DNA from: Prorocentrum cordatum
Lineage: Eukaryota > Sar > Dinophyceae > Prorocentrales > Prorocentraceae
Length of the DNA stretch: 64,000 nt
Assembly (NCBI GenBank): GCA_963575745.1
Contig: CAUYUJ010020282.1
Span: forward strand, 32,501 to 96,500
Reading direction: 5' to 3'
A program made the position numbers and the translations under genes. Shown one piece after another: positions 11,661 to 22,459 of the stretch (positions within the stretch are counted from its first letter, which is position 1; every line of letters begins with the position of its first letter). The notes beneath the pieces are model-generated. The model was not told the DNA's origin, did not search any database, and was given only the letters and a program-made list of their open reading frames with translations.

Positions 11661-12084
11661 GCTGTGCTAACTCGTCTGAAACGCACGTGTGTGGGGTGGG
11701 AGCGGGCAGTGATCTAAATGCGGCTTCTACCTGCGCCTTCCGAGGAAAGGATGGAACAAAATAAAGAGAGGAGGGCCGGGAGGAGGAACGAGGAAGACGG
11801 GGCACGAGGATGGAAACGACAACGACGACGGAGCAGGGTGCCCGAGAACTCGCGCGCACCCGCCCTTCTGGCCTCCGCTCGAGCCACGTGAGGCCACGGC
11901 GCCTTCAGTGCAAGGGACTACTTGCTGTCGCAGCTGCGAAGGGCTCACTCTGTGGTGACTGACCATGCTGTCGTGACGGTGACGTACCTGGAGTAACAAA
12001 AGTCGGCAGAAGCATAAATTGTAGACGGTCCGCGCAAATGTCTCGGATCTGCGCTGGACCCCAATCCCTGGCGCGCGGCGCGCA

Positions 12085-12170
12085 CCAGGGGCGGGCTCCA
12101 ACGCCGATCCAAGAAATCCGCGCGGAACGCCAAAAGTTTATGTTTATGCCGTTGTGTTGTTCTTCGATCG
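12085..12170 (+). repeat. Dispersed repeat C, copy 1
   Basis: Contains GCCGATCCAAGAAATCCGCG followed by AAAGTTTATGTTTATGCCGT. The same ordered words occur at 35530-35615 on the minus strand and, more weakly, at 50945-51035 on the plus strand. Confidence 0.6.
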
Positions 12171-12490
12171 AAATCCAAATAAAGCAATCCAGATCTTCAG
12201 ACGACGCGGCAAAAATCACGGGGGGCAGTTCTGCTCGCAGCTTCCGCCTCTCGGGGGCCGTGTTCCAGCCCTGGGGCCATCCAAAAAGCAGACCGCACCT
12301 GAAAAACCTGCCCCGAGGATGGGGCCGAGAGCACCGGCATCCGAGGCGGGCCGTGAACACATCACGACGTCGAGGGTCTGGAGTAAACAAACAGTGGCAT
12401 CGTTGTCGTTCTGGGCCGCCATCTGGGCCGTGTGCTCTGTGTCTGCCTTGCTTCACACGCCCCGTGGGCCCCCACGTTGGCCCTGAGGCC

Positions 12491-12736
12491 TTACGTCTGC
12501 CGTTCCCTTCTGCTGGCCCCCAGAGGACCGCCCGTTGCCTGTGGCGTCATTCCTGCCCTCTCCAAGATCCGCACCTTGCGCTCCTCCTCCTCTTCCTCCT
12601 CGGCCTCCTCCGCCGCGAGGACGGCTGCGCGGACGTGCTTCACGTAGGTGGGGATCAGGATAACAGGTATCGCGGTGGCCATGAAGAGTTTGGGCACCAG
12701 CCCTTGCGTGGAGGCAGCGAACAGTAAGGAAAGCAA
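12491..12736 (-). CDS. Proposed last exon of a polytopic membrane protein
   Basis: The frame after a TAG|TTG acceptor reads LLSLLFAASTQGLVPK, then a strong hydrophobic segment LFMATAIPVILIPTYV, then KHVRAAVLAAEEAEEEEEEE, a charged tail and a stop codon at 12491. One membrane helix followed by an acidic tail suits the C-terminus of the protein whose main exon is at 15178-16182 on the same strand. Its start phase agrees with the end of the proposed exon at 14024-14134. The (GGA)n-like codons of the Glu run make it partly repeat-derived. Membership in the same transcript is inferred from order, strand, phase and hydrophobicity. Confidence 0.45.
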   Translation of the reverse strand: MLSLLFAASTQGLVPKLFMATAIPVILIPTYVKHVRAAVLAAEEAEEEEEEERKVRILERAGMTPQATGGPLGASRRERQT

Positions 12737-12774
12737 CTACGACACTAGACAAAACGATTAGCCAGCGTGGGCCC

Positions 12775-13235
12775 CAAACTGTGTTTCTCGCAGCATATGT
12801 TCTGCAATCTAGGTGGAGCAAGCTATGTGGTGCAATCTACGTGGTGCATTCGATGTTATACTATAGATGTTGTGCTACAGATGTGTTATTATAATGTGTG
12901 TGGCGCAACCTATGTGGCACAGTATCTGCAATGTAGTGTGCATTGCGCAACTTAAGTTGTGCAATACATGTACATCAAACTATATGGTGCAACATATCTA
13001 TATATGTGTGTGTAAATATATACACATATAGATATACATCTATCTGTACATAAGCTGTGCTGTGCAGTCTAAGCGGTGACATCGACGTGGTGCAATATAT
13101 GTGGCGCAATGTATGCTGTGCAAGAAATGTGGTGAAATCTACGCGGTGTAGCCTATATCTATATATATGTGTATATATGTATATATAAATACATCTACAT
13201 TTATGAGGTGCTATCTATGTCGTGCAATCTAGGCG
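12775..13235. repeat. Minisatellite with GTGCAATCTATGTG words
   Basis: Loose repeats of about 18-22 bp with short (ATAT) runs near 13000-13030 and 13155-13190. If the minus-strand gene is real, this lies upstream of its last exon, inside the intron. Confidence 0.7.
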
Positions 13236-13239
13236 AATC

Positions 13240-13375
13240 TAGGCGACAATGGGGCGACGACGAGGCGGCGACGGCGAGCGCAGAGCTGCCAGACCAGCAA
13301 TCAGGCCCAGACGACGGGCGGCGACGAGGCGGCGACGGGGCGGCGACGGCGAGCACGGAGCCGCGAGAAGAGAAT
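13240..13375. repeat. GGCGGCGACGGCGAGC minisatellite
   Basis: Seven or eight GGCGACG-type units. Arg/Ala-rich frames on both strands are discounted. Confidence 0.75.
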
Positions 13376-13559
13376 AAGAATCCCTAAGTGCAAGTTCGAG
13401 CAATAAGAACATCCCCTGAGTGCAAGTTCTGCTCGTGGAAGAATTGCAATCACCACACGCACGCTCCTCGTGATGAGATGTACAGTCTGGAGCATGCACT
13501 TTGTCCTCCCGACCCCTTCTCGTCTTCCCCCTGTTTGCCACTCCTCCCGCCCTCACCGT

Positions 13560-13690
13560 TCCCCTTTTCCGCCCTCCTCCTCCTCCTCCTCCTCAGTATC
13601 CTCATCCTCCTCCTCCTCCTCCTCCTCCTCCTCCTCCTCCTTCCCCCCTCCTCCTCCTCCTCCTCCTCCTCCTCAGTGCCCTCATCCCCC
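13560..13690. repeat. (CCT)n tract
   Basis: CCT triplets broken by CAGT and TTCCCC, in three blocks. Confidence 0.95.
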
Positions 13691-13836
13691 CTCTACCGGC
13701 CGACCTGGCAGCCCCAACGATATCACGATCAAAAAACAGGCCGACGTGCAGACCTTGGGAGAGGCAGGCCGCCCGTGGCGACCTCCCTGCCCCTCCACGG
13801 CGAGCCCCATCCCCAGCAGGGGAGGGAGAGCGTGTA

Positions 13837-14006
13837 GGGCGACGAAATCTATACATATCCACTGCTCCCTGGCCAGGCCCATCCTCAACCCCGCAGCGGT
13901 GTATACGCCACGCCCTCCTGGCTTGGCCAGGAGGGCGCATACACAGCTCCTGGGTTCAAGATGGGCATGGTCAGGGAGCAGTGGATATGTACAGATTTCG
14001 TCGCCC
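13837..14006. mobile_element. 170-bp foldback element
   Basis: The left arm starts GGGCGACGAAATCTATACAT; the right arm is its complement and ends CAGATTTCGTCGCCC. The arms are about 80 bp with several mismatches. They meet at CGCCCTCCTGGC, a 3-base spacer, and GCCAGGAGGGCG. Nearly the whole element can form one hairpin. It starts 17 bases downstream of the proposed GC donor of the exon at 14024-14134 (minus strand), so it would lie at the 5' end of that intron. Confidence 0.8.
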
Positions 14007-14023
14007 GAGTGTGTGCCCCGAGC

Positions 14024-14134
14024 CCCGTCCTGCTCGATTTGGGCCTGGATCTCGGCGGCCGCCAGCTCCCGGCGGCAATGCCGGGTGGCCATCACAGCGT
14101 GGAGACCGATCCGGTAGGGCCGAAGTCGATGGGG
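14024..14134 (-). CDS. Tentative exon of the membrane-protein gene
   Basis: The minus-strand frame reads RLRPYRIGLHAVMATRHCRR, then a charged helical stretch ELAAAEIQAQIEQDG. The proposed donor is a GC site whose first 11 bases, GCTCGGGGCAC, are identical to those after the exon at 14812-14872. The acceptor is unclear: the only nearby AG lies in a sequence resembling the end of TIR element I, and the phase does not close with the preceding exon. This is therefore the weakest exon of the model. The protein character (alpha-helical, charged, no low complexity) differs from the surrounding repeats. Confidence 0.35.
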
Positions 14135-14462
14135 CTGGAGGACGCATCGACGCCGATGCATCGACGACGCATCGCCGACGTCGGGATGGAGAAGATCATC
14201 GGGGGCGCGCAAACATGGATTAGCGATCCATGGATTTGGCGCACCTCCCCAACATGCGGCCCGTGCCGCCTCGCTCGGCGGCGGCAATCCGCGATTTCCC
14301 ATGGAAACGGGGCCCGTCGCTAATCCACGCCCACTTGATTCATGTTTGCGATCGCCTGAGATCAGGCTCTGGGTCGAGCCGCGTCGCCGATTCATCGCCG
14401 ATGCATCGGCGACTCGACGCGATCCTCAACCCCATCGATTGCCAGCCCCATGTGGGCGGCCA
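14115..14462. mobile_element. TIR element I, split or rearranged copy
   Basis: The left part at 14115-14180 (GATGGGGCTGGAGGACGCATCG and GATGCATCGACGA words) and the right part at 14385-14462 (CGATGCATCGGCGA, GCGATCCTCAACCCCATCG) match the two ends of the element at 9809-10036. About 200 bp of other sequence separates them. Confidence 0.5.
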
Positions 14463-14488
14463 CGGCCCAAGATCGAATCTTCGGCTCA

Positions 14489-14787
14489 GAAGCTTGCACC
14501 CCCCCCCGACCCCTCAAAAAATTCTCCTCCTCCTCCTCCTCCTCCTCCTCGTCCTCGTCCTCCTCCTCCTCCTCCTCCTTATCTCCTCCTCCTCCTCCTC
14601 CTCCTCCTCCTCCTCCTTATCTCCTCCTCCTTATCTCCGCCTCCTCCTCCTCCTCCTTCTCCTCCTTCTCCTCCTCCTCCCCCTCCTGGTCGTCGTCGAT
14701 GCATTTCAGGGTCGGCGGCACCGGCCGTCAGGCCTTCACAATCATGGGCTTAGAAGCTTGCACCCCCCGCCCACCCCTCAAAAAAAT
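14489..14787. repeat. Direct repeat bracketing a CCT tract
   Basis: AGAAGCTTGCACCCCCC followed by CCCCTCAAAAAA occurs at 14490-14521 and again at 14751-14786. Between them lie 180 bp of CCT triplets (14518-14700), then CGTCGTCGATGCATTTCAGG. All of this falls within the inferred intron between the exons at 14812-14872 and 14024-14134. Confidence 0.75.
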
Positions 14788-14811
14788 GCTGGCATGATTT
14801 GTGCCCCGAGC

Positions 14812-14872
14812 CTTCGAAGCCCACGTCGTACCGGTATCCGATGACGTCAAAGGCCAGGGAGAAGCAGTGCTC
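14812..14872 (-). CDS. Short exon of the membrane-protein gene
   Basis: A 61-base minus-strand segment reads EHCFSLAFDVIGYRYDVGFE. It is bounded by an AG|GAG acceptor and an AAG|GC donor. Joined in phase to the preceding exon (15178-16182) it restores a continuous aromatic-rich segment across the junction after WSW, with no stop. A GC donor is acceptable in dinoflagellates. The protein family was not recognised by name. Both ends rest on reading-frame continuity and splice dinucleotides only. Confidence 0.55.
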
Positions 14873-14939
14873 CTCACGGAGCTCATGACTGCGCAGAACG
14901 GCTAACTTCCTCTCCCCCTCTCCCCAACCTCCCTTCCCC

Positions 14940-15125
14940 CTGCCATTCTTCACGATCCCCCCTCTACCCCTCAACCTGCCCCCCTCCATTCTTCCTCCCT
15001 TCCCCCTCACCTCATCCACCCTCCCCTCACCACTAGCGCCGTTTACCCTCCCGCTCACTGTTCCCCCTCCACCCCTGCCATCAACTGGCCGCCCTCTCCC
15101 CTTCTCCTCCTCTCATCTCTGGCAG
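14940..15125. other. C-rich pyrimidine tract
   Basis: CCCTCCCC-type low-complexity sequence inside the inferred intron downstream (on the minus strand) of the main exon. Confidence 0.6.
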
Positions 15126-15177
15126 GGTGATGGGGAGAGGGAGGCGGCGTTTCTACGTACATTGGGCCCTGGAGATC

Positions 15178-16182
15178 CCAGCTCCACGCCGCCACAAGAG
15201 AAAGACCGCTGACAGTGATGTTGTTCGTCTCCCGAGCAGTCTCGCTCGTTACCTTGTCACTCTCTTGGAGCATGGACAAGAGATACAAGACGGTGAGGAC
15301 CACAAACGTGCACAGCGAGGCGAACAGCATGTTGCCGTACATTCGATCGCCGTTGAATTGGCTGTAGAACTGCCAACTGCCCCAAACCAAATAGCCCCAC
15401 GCAACCATCATGACCATGAAGACCTTGAGGAAACGGAAGCCGAGGTGCGTCCAGCGGTCACCCTTCTTGATCGACCATTCTTCGAACATCGGCAGAACCA
15501 TCGCCGCCACGAACGTCAGCATCACTGACCAAGCGAGCATCAGATTCCGCTGCAAAGCTGAAGAGGGGTAACTTCGCCAAGCCGCCGACTGTAGAAAAAA
15601 ATGTTTCTGCGGAAACTTTCCAGTGATGGCCTGCCGCACAGCCTGCGTGGCCAAGAACGAACTCACTAATCCTGTAATATCTATTTCCATCTCATCAATG
15701 GACCGCTGGAACGAATGGTCGTCGGTCTTATCCACACGGAAAAACGTCCAAGTGAGCGCATACACTACCATCAGGAACCCGATGGCCATGACGACGAAAG
15801 CGAACGAAGTCACTGACGACCATACAGACCATTCATCTCCGACAGCCGCGCTTAATGATTCCTGGACGCTGGTAGTCGCCCCAATACCAGCGAAGGCAAT
15901 GTAATGGGCACCGCAAACAGTGAACGTGGTCAAGTGGACTTGCCTGTCACGCCACAGCCACGCGACAGTCATGGCAACGTAATAAAGCACCATCACCTGC
16001 ACAAAGCAGACTACTTCTGCTGCAAAGGGAAACCACGTTCCCACCTTGAAAGTGCGGATAAACTGGTTGAAAGCACTAAACCACAGCACCGCCAGGAATA
16101 TCGAAACAAAGGTATCAAGCATCTTCATCGTGAGAGTACCGAGCAGCCCCTCGCTAAGAGCCATCCGAATGACAAGTGGAAT
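15178..16182 (-). CDS. Main exon of a polytopic membrane protein
   Basis: A 1005-base minus-strand exon of exactly 335 codons, from a CAG|ATT acceptor to a TGG|GA donor. It has balanced amino-acid use, unlike anything around it. Counting from the Met at 16164, about seven hydrophobic helices are visible at roughly residues 16-36, 43-70, 77-101, 113-141, 205-225, 244-269 and 275-298. They are linked by short charged loops. The longest loop (about 142-204) holds DKTDDHSFQRSIDEMEIDI. After the last helix come ESDKVTSETARETNNI and GLSLVAAWSW, where the exon ends. The frame is open to the acceptor, so earlier exons are expected but were not found. It is probably a transporter- or receptor-like integral membrane protein; I do not recognise the family and assign no substrate. 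Confidence 0.8.
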
Positions 16183-17155
16183 CTGCCGACCGGATTGCGG
16201 GATCAGTGAGCGCGTGAGACTGATCTCTCGACACTTATGAGATCCTTAGGACGCCGTTCGAATTTGATTCGGGCCCTGGGCGTGATCGACACTCCCTTGC
16301 CATCGAGAGGTCGTTCAGTAGGGTACATTCGCAAAAATCCCTCTCACGGGACAAGAACTGTCGAATTTGAGGGATGGACCCAGGTTGCGGGGAGGACTAG
16401 AAAAACAATCCCATTGGGGCTATCGCAGGTCCGACATGGATCGAGATTGGCCAAGCGGGGTCCGAGATGTCAAATGCCTTACACGAGGCTTCAAAAGCCC
16501 TTGAGGCTTCACGCGGACGCACCCTGGGCGACCAAAATACCGAAGCAACGTATTGTTCTCACTCAGTACCGCTTCACGGTCCACCCCTCGTGGCACAAGA
16601 GGACTCCGAGGTGCCCCAGACGCTGCCCGAAGAGCCCCGAGGCAGCCCCGAGGCCAGGAGACGAGCCCCTCTGGAGGGCCCAACCCACAGGTCCAAGACG
16701 CCACGATGCGGCCCTCGAGAGCGCCCCCCGCAGACGGTCTGAGGTGGCCCTGAAGAAGGCCCCGAGGAGATCTCGGAGCGGGCTCGCTTCGGCGGCTGCG
16801 CCCCCGAGCCCCCCTCCAGGAGGGCCCGCGGGCCTCCCTGGGCGGGCCGGGAGCTGCGCCCGAGACGGCACAGACGGTTCAGCAGAGCCACCGGGCGCTC
16901 CGCGCTCCCCGCCGCTCCTGCCAAGCCAGAGGAGCAGCGGCCTCGGCCTCGTCGACGGAGCATGGCCGCGTTGTGCGCCGCGCGGCGGTCCGAAGAGGAA
17001 GGGGGAGGGGAGGGAGAAGGATGAAGGGGCCCTGGGGCACACAGATAAATGCACACAAATTATGCTACCGAGGAACCCCACATACTTATTTCAGATCCTG
17101 CGTGGTCATATCATGTTGCACCAAGCACAGCCTCCTGGCATTGTCGTTCGCCTCT
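16183..17155. other. No supported gene
   Basis: A plus-strand frame of 377 codons starts at 16237 and runs into the satellite at 17160. It is Arg/Pro/Ala-rich, has no domain, and overlaps open frames on the other strand, which is typical of stop-poor GC-rich DNA. Upstream exons of the minus-strand membrane gene could lie here but none was identified. Confidence 0.5.
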
Positions 17156-17159
17156 GTGG

Positions 17160-19111
17160 CGTCGGGGATCTGCAACGCCTGCCACACTTTGCGAGCCCGC
17201 AACGGATAGGGGGGACCAGCCCCAGCGCACCCCCTGTGGTGTCGAGAACGTGCAACGCCTGCCACAATTTGCGAGCCCGAAGCGGATATGTTGGACCACC
17301 CCCTGCGCACCCCCTTGTGGTGTCGAGAAGGTGCAACGCCCGCCACACTTTGCGAGCCCGCGCCGCATAAGGGCACCACCCCCTGCGCACCCCTTTTGGT
17401 GTCGAGAAAATGCAACGCCTGCCACACTTGCGAGCCCGAAACTGATGGGGGACCACCCCCTGCGCACCCCCTCTGGTGTCGAGAATATGCCGTGCCTGCT
17501 GTGCCCTGGACGACCGTCACGGATAGCGGCCGCGGTGAGAGACCACCCCCTGCGCACCCCCTCTGGTGTCGAGAATATGCCATGCCTGCTGTGCCCTGGA
17601 CGACCGTCACGGATAGCGGCCGCGGTGAGAGACCACCCCCTGCGCACCCCCTATGGCGTCGAGAAAATGCCATGCCTGCTGTGCCCTGGACGACCGTCAC
17701 GCATAGCGGCCGCGGTGAGAGACCACCCCCTGCGCACCCCCTCTGGTGTCGAGAATATGCCATGCCTGCTGTGCCCTGGACGACCGTCACGGATAGCGGC
17801 CGCGGTGAGAGACCACCCCCTGCGCACCCCCTCTGGTGTCGAGAATATGCCATGCCTGCTGTGCCCTGGACGACCGTCACGGATAGCGGCCGCGGTGAGA
17901 GTGCGAGAGACCACCCCCTTTCCTTATGGTGTCGAGAATATGCCATGCCTGCTGTGCCCTGATAGCGGCCGCGGTGAGAGACCACCCCCTGCGCACCGAG
18001 AATATGCCATGCCTGCTGTGCCCTGGACGACCGGCACGGATAGCCGCGGTGAGAGACCACCCCCTGCGCACCCCCTATGGTGTCGAGAATATGCCATGCC
18101 TGCTGTGCCCTGGACGACCGGCACGGATAGCGGCCGCGGTGAGAGACCACCCCCTGCGCACCCCCTATGGTGTCGAGAATATGCCATGCCTGCTGTGCCC
18201 TGGACGACCGGCACGGATAGCGGCCGCGGTGAGAGACCACCCCCTGCGCACCCCCCTGGTGTCGAGAATATGCCATGCCTGCTGTGCCCTGGACGACCGG
18301 CACGGATAGCGGCCGCGGTGTGCGCACCCCCCCGGGTCATTAGAATATGCCATGCCTGCTGTGCCCTGGACGACCGGCACGGATAGCGGCCGCGGTGAGA
18401 GACCACCCCCTGCGCACCCCCTCTGGTGTCGAGAATATGCCATGCCTGCTGTGCCCTGGACGACCGTCACGGATAGCGGCCGCGGTGAGAGACCACCCCC
18501 TGCGCACCCCCTATGGTGTCGAGAATATGCCATGCCTGCTGTGCCCTGGACGACCGGCACGGATAGCGGCCGCGGTGAGAGACCACCCCCTGCGCACCCC
18601 CTATGGTGTCGAGAATATGCCATGCCTGCTGTGCCCTGGACGACCGGCACGGATAGCGGCCGCGGTGAGAGACCACCCCCTGCGCACCCCCTATGGTGTC
18701 GAGAATATGCCATGCCTGCTGTGCCCTGGACGACCGGCACGGATAGCGGCCGCGGTGAGAGACCACCCCCTGCGCACCCCCTCTGGTGTCGAGAATATGC
18801 CATGCCTGCTGTGCCCTGGACGACCGGCACGGATAGCGGCCGCGGTGAGAGACCACCCCCTGCGCACCCCCTATGGTGTCGAGAATATGCCATGCCTGCT
18901 GTGCCCTGGACGACACGGATAGCGGCCGCGGTGAGAGACCACCCCCTGCGCACCCCCTATGGTGTCGAGAAAGTGCCACGCCTGCCACGCCCTGCGACCC
19001 TGGGGCGGACAGAGACCGCGGTGAGGGACCACTCCCTGCACACCCCCTATGGTGTCGAGCAAGTGCCACGCCTGCCACGCCCTGCGACCCTGGGGCGGAC
19101 AGAGACCGCGG
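17160..19111. repeat. 90-bp satellite array
   Basis: About 22 tandem units. The central units (about 17478-18950) are 90 bp and nearly identical, with GGTGTCGAGAATATGCCATG, CCTGCTGTGCCCTGGACGAC and GGATAGCGGCCGCGGTGAGA. The left edge has older 78-81 bp units with TGCCACACTTTGCGAGCCCG. The right edge has two units with CTGCGACCCTGGGGCGGACA. Several internal units have short deletions (for example near 17960-18000 and 18310-18345). The period is a multiple of three and lacks stops, so long frames run through it on both strands. None is accepted as a gene. Confidence 0.95.
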
Positions 19112-19235
19112 TGATGTGGTGTGGTGTGGTGTGGTGTGATGTGATGTGCGTGTGTCTCCTGATGTGATGTGATGTGACGGATGGTGTGGCGTGGTGTGGT
19201 GTGGTGCGATGTGGTGTGGTGTGGTGTGGTGTGTG
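19112..19235. repeat. (GTGGT)n / GTGAT tract
   Basis: G- and T-rich pentanucleotide repeat directly following the satellite, with a short unrelated interruption (CGTGTGTCTCCTGATG). Confidence 0.9.
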
Positions 19236-19308
19236 TACGAGCGAGAAGGAGGAGGTGAGGTGAACGCGGGTGTGACGCGGGTGGAGAGAAAATCAGAACC
19301 CCACTTAG

Positions 19309-19338
19309 AATGTGGGGAATAAAAGGATTCCCCACATT
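19309..19338. other. Perfect 12-bp stem hairpin
   Basis: AATGTGGGGAAT, six bases, then ATTCCCCACATT. No gene adjoins it, so no terminator role is claimed. Confidence 0.7.
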
Positions 19339-19339
19339 T

Positions 19340-21940
19340 TCTCATATGTTCTCGGTTTTTGTCTTCCCCACCACTTCCCATATTTTCCCATATTTTCTAG
19401 GGGAATGGAGGATTCATTGTGTCTGTGTGTTTCTTTCCCTCCTGAAAGGAGTGAGAGAGGGACGCTGCTCAGGTTCTCAGCTTTCCGTTGCCATTTCCCC
19501 CTGTGGCCTCAGATAGCGCCCAGGGGGCCCTGGCGTTATCGAGGCCGTCCTGGCGAGGATGTGAGGCTGCGCCAGGTGGGCGGGAGAGGGGTCACAGAGA
19601 GGCGAAGGCAGGGCGGGAGTGCCACCAGCTCCCACAAGGACATCACAATGATTCGAAACCGCCGACGGTTATGAACGACTGCGTCAGAACGGCTCGACAT
19701 GGATCGAAATGTCCCAGAATAACTGTCATATACCTTCTGGATTCCCAGTTGACTATTCCACGACTGGTTGCTAGGCCTTGCGCGAAAAATTACCAACAAA
19801 TGTGCATTTACTACTACATCTCCGCGACATAATTATGACCACCACCCCACAAACGGGTGGCGCAGAACAAAAAAAAACATACAGCGCAATCGTCTTGGTG
19901 AGAAGCGGAACTATATCGGTTTCATTGCCCGCGCGCGAGCTTGCGACCACGGCGGGGTGATTGCGAAACGGTCGCGACGGCGATGGCGCGACGATCTGGG
20001 CGACCGCGACCGTGACGACAACACCGAAGGCGACGAACGGGTTGCAATCAGCCAACCAGCCAGCCAACCGAAGGAGAGTGGAGAGAAGACAGCATGGCAG
20101 CCCCACGCTGAAATCCGCCAGCCGCCAAGCAGCCTGAGGCTAAGCAGACAAACCCACTCCGCCACGCCCCGTCAGGGGTTGCCAGGCCATGAGACGCCAA
20201 GAGGAAGCCCCAACAATCACAACCCCCACTCGTTGTTCCAAATGGCCTCTCGAGGCCCCCAATCTCGGGCGCAGTGCGCCACCGAGACCCCGGGCTCATA
20301 ATCGAACAGAACCAGCCGTGTGTGAAATAATGGCGATGTTGGTCGGGCGCTGCAGCGCCACGCACTCCGGACCTACCGCGCGGAAAACAAAGGCCAATAA
20401 CTATGTGATTTCTCCTGCGCTTATGGAAAAACGCACATGATCAAGGAGCCGTTATCATACTAAAACGCGCGGTTGCGAAAAACGATGGGCCACGCACATA
20501 CATTCGGGCCGTCTCCCCACCAGAGGATTTTTTGTGTAGTGGTCATTGATTTCTTGCGGAACATACGTGCATCGCTTTCACGTCTTTTTGAGGTGATGAC
20601 TTCTGTCTGCGTTAGGGGTCCTCCTGGTGCTCGTTTGGACACGGTACACTAATCACTCCTCTCCCGTGTATGGCTGTCGAGACGCCGAACAGCATTCGAA
20701 CGTACTGAACGCGGAGATCCCCGTATGTGCACCTCATGTGTTGGCACGTTCCACGTGTGATCGTCTGAGATTGAGCGAGCCTCAGCAAGAGTCAAACTGA
20801 GCGTTGGCAGGGCTCGTTCGAACACTTGCAGGCGCGCAGCCAGCAGGAGGAACAGCAGCAGCGTAAAAGCAGGAGGAACACGAGGAGCCGGGGAAGGCAA
20901 AAAAAAAAAGCGCACGGCAACAACAAAAACAGAATCGCCCTGGCGGCTCCCTCTTGGGAGGCTTAAACGCCATGCCTGCTGCATTGCGATGGTCATGGGA
21001 CGTTGAACAGAGAAACGTGTACTCCTCCAGGACGGCAGATCGGATTGAGAGGTCCCGACAATCTGGGCGCGAACGGGCCCGTGCAGCACCCCTGGCCACC
21101 TCCCCCATCGTGAGGCCCCAGTGCCATGCCTGCTTGTTCGCGGCGACCGTGGGGCCCCGACAGGATACACGACCAACTGACGGCTGCCCCCTCGGGTGTC
21201 TAACTGCTACACGTCCGCAACACCACGATGCGTCTGGGACTCTGAAAAGGTACACACCTGCCCCCGACAAGCAAGCGTACCACTCCAGGCATCCCCAATG
21301 TACGCCTGAGCTGGCCCGTGATACACCGCGTGGCCTCTCCCCTGTCCGCCACGGGCAAAATAAATCTTCGATTGTCCTGCTCTGTCTGTTATGAAAATAT
21401 CGCGCCTTAGCTGTGCGGCGGCGATGGTTGGCATCGAACAGACCCCATACGATTCCGCGTGGGCCTGTAAAAAGTGGCACGCAAGCCCTAGATCTTGCAC
21501 GAAGGAGGGCGAAGGCCAGACGAGGCGGGTGAGGAAGGGGGGGTCTTGGGGCCACGCTGGAGTTTTCCCGGGGCCGCCAAAACCATCATGAGGAGGCAGG
21601 GGCAGGGGGACCCGAAGGGGCGACGAGCGAATGAGCGAACGACGACAAAAATAAAGGCAAACAAGCTTCAGAACGCAGCTCTTCAGGATAATCAAAGCTG
21701 GAATAGGAGAACGACTGGCCAACCTTTTCCCTGCTCAGCTATAAATTTGGACGTGGGTTGCGGGGCGCGGTGCGGGGCACTGCGCCCGCGCACGCGCAGC
21801 GAATCCAATTTTCTGGGAAACCTCCCGGGTGCAGTCAACCCACCCCGATGCACCCCCCCAAAAACCCCAGCAAAGGGACTGGTGTGCTCGTGTCTGAGAT
21901 TGTGGGGCCCCGGGATCGCTTCCTCTTCATTATACTATAT
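19340..21940. other. Mixed-composition DNA, no supported gene
   Basis: Moderate-GC, non-tandem sequence. Several frames of 80-260 codons overlap on both strands, notably around 20780-21555 minus and 20954-21394 plus. None shows a domain, a repeat-free conserved motif or a convincing exon edge. Two stretches, near 20972 and 21121, carry GCCATGCCTGC as in the 90-bp satellite. Cellular exons could be hidden here. Confidence 0.45.
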
Positions 21941-21944
21941 GGCT

Positions 21945-22012
21945 AAACACACACACACACACACACAAACAAAACAACAACAAACAAAACAAACAAAAAC
22001 AAAAAAAAAAAC
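21945..22012. repeat. (CA)n followed by (CAAA)n
   Basis: About 22 bases of CA dinucleotides followed by CAAA/AAAC words and a short poly-A. Confidence 0.9.
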
Positions 22013-22282
22013 GCCGAGGGCGCGTGGACTTGTTTTACACATGCACTGCCTGGTCAATCCGATCCTCCAGTCGGACTGTTCGTGGAAATCGCCCTGGAAC
22101 CATGGCAGCGTGCTTCGCGAGTTGGCTAAGCCGGATAAACCGCGGTACCGCAAAAGCCCCAGGAAAAAAACAATGGTTTCTCAGAATCCCGCGCCATTGC
22201 GAAGCAGTCAAGTCGAGTCCCAAGCCCCGCCCGCATCGCGTCGCCGCGAAGGTGTTGGAGCGCCGATGGGTGACCACCATGA

Positions 22283-22425
22283 ACCTTCTTTATCATCACC
22301 ACCATCATCACCATGACCATCAGCATCACAAGCAACATCCTCATCACCATCATCATCACCATCAGCATGATCATCAGCATCCTCATCCTCATCATTATCG
22401 TCATCATCTTCGCCGACATGTCCCA
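22283..22425. repeat. Imperfect (CAT)n tract
   Basis: CAT/CAC/CCT triplets in phase. Poly-His (plus) and Asp-rich (minus) translations are attributed to the repeat. Confidence 0.9.
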
Positions 22426-22459
22426 TCATTTTGCTGCTCCACCACAGCGAGATCCAAAA

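Noticed and set aside
17160-19111. CRISPR array
   Set aside because: Units are contiguous without unique spacers, the genome is eukaryotic and no cas genes are present.
19112-19235. Telomere-like GTGGT repeat
   Set aside because: The unit is not the TTTAGGG type expected in dinoflagellates, and the tract is internal and short.
19309-19338. Rho-independent terminator
   Set aside because: A eukaryotic setting, no upstream gene and no T-run; kept only as a hairpin.
17049-19381. Long frames through the 90-bp satellite, considered as a tandem-repeat protein
   Set aside because: The period is a multiple of three and stop-free, so both strands and several frames are open; no signal or domain at either end.
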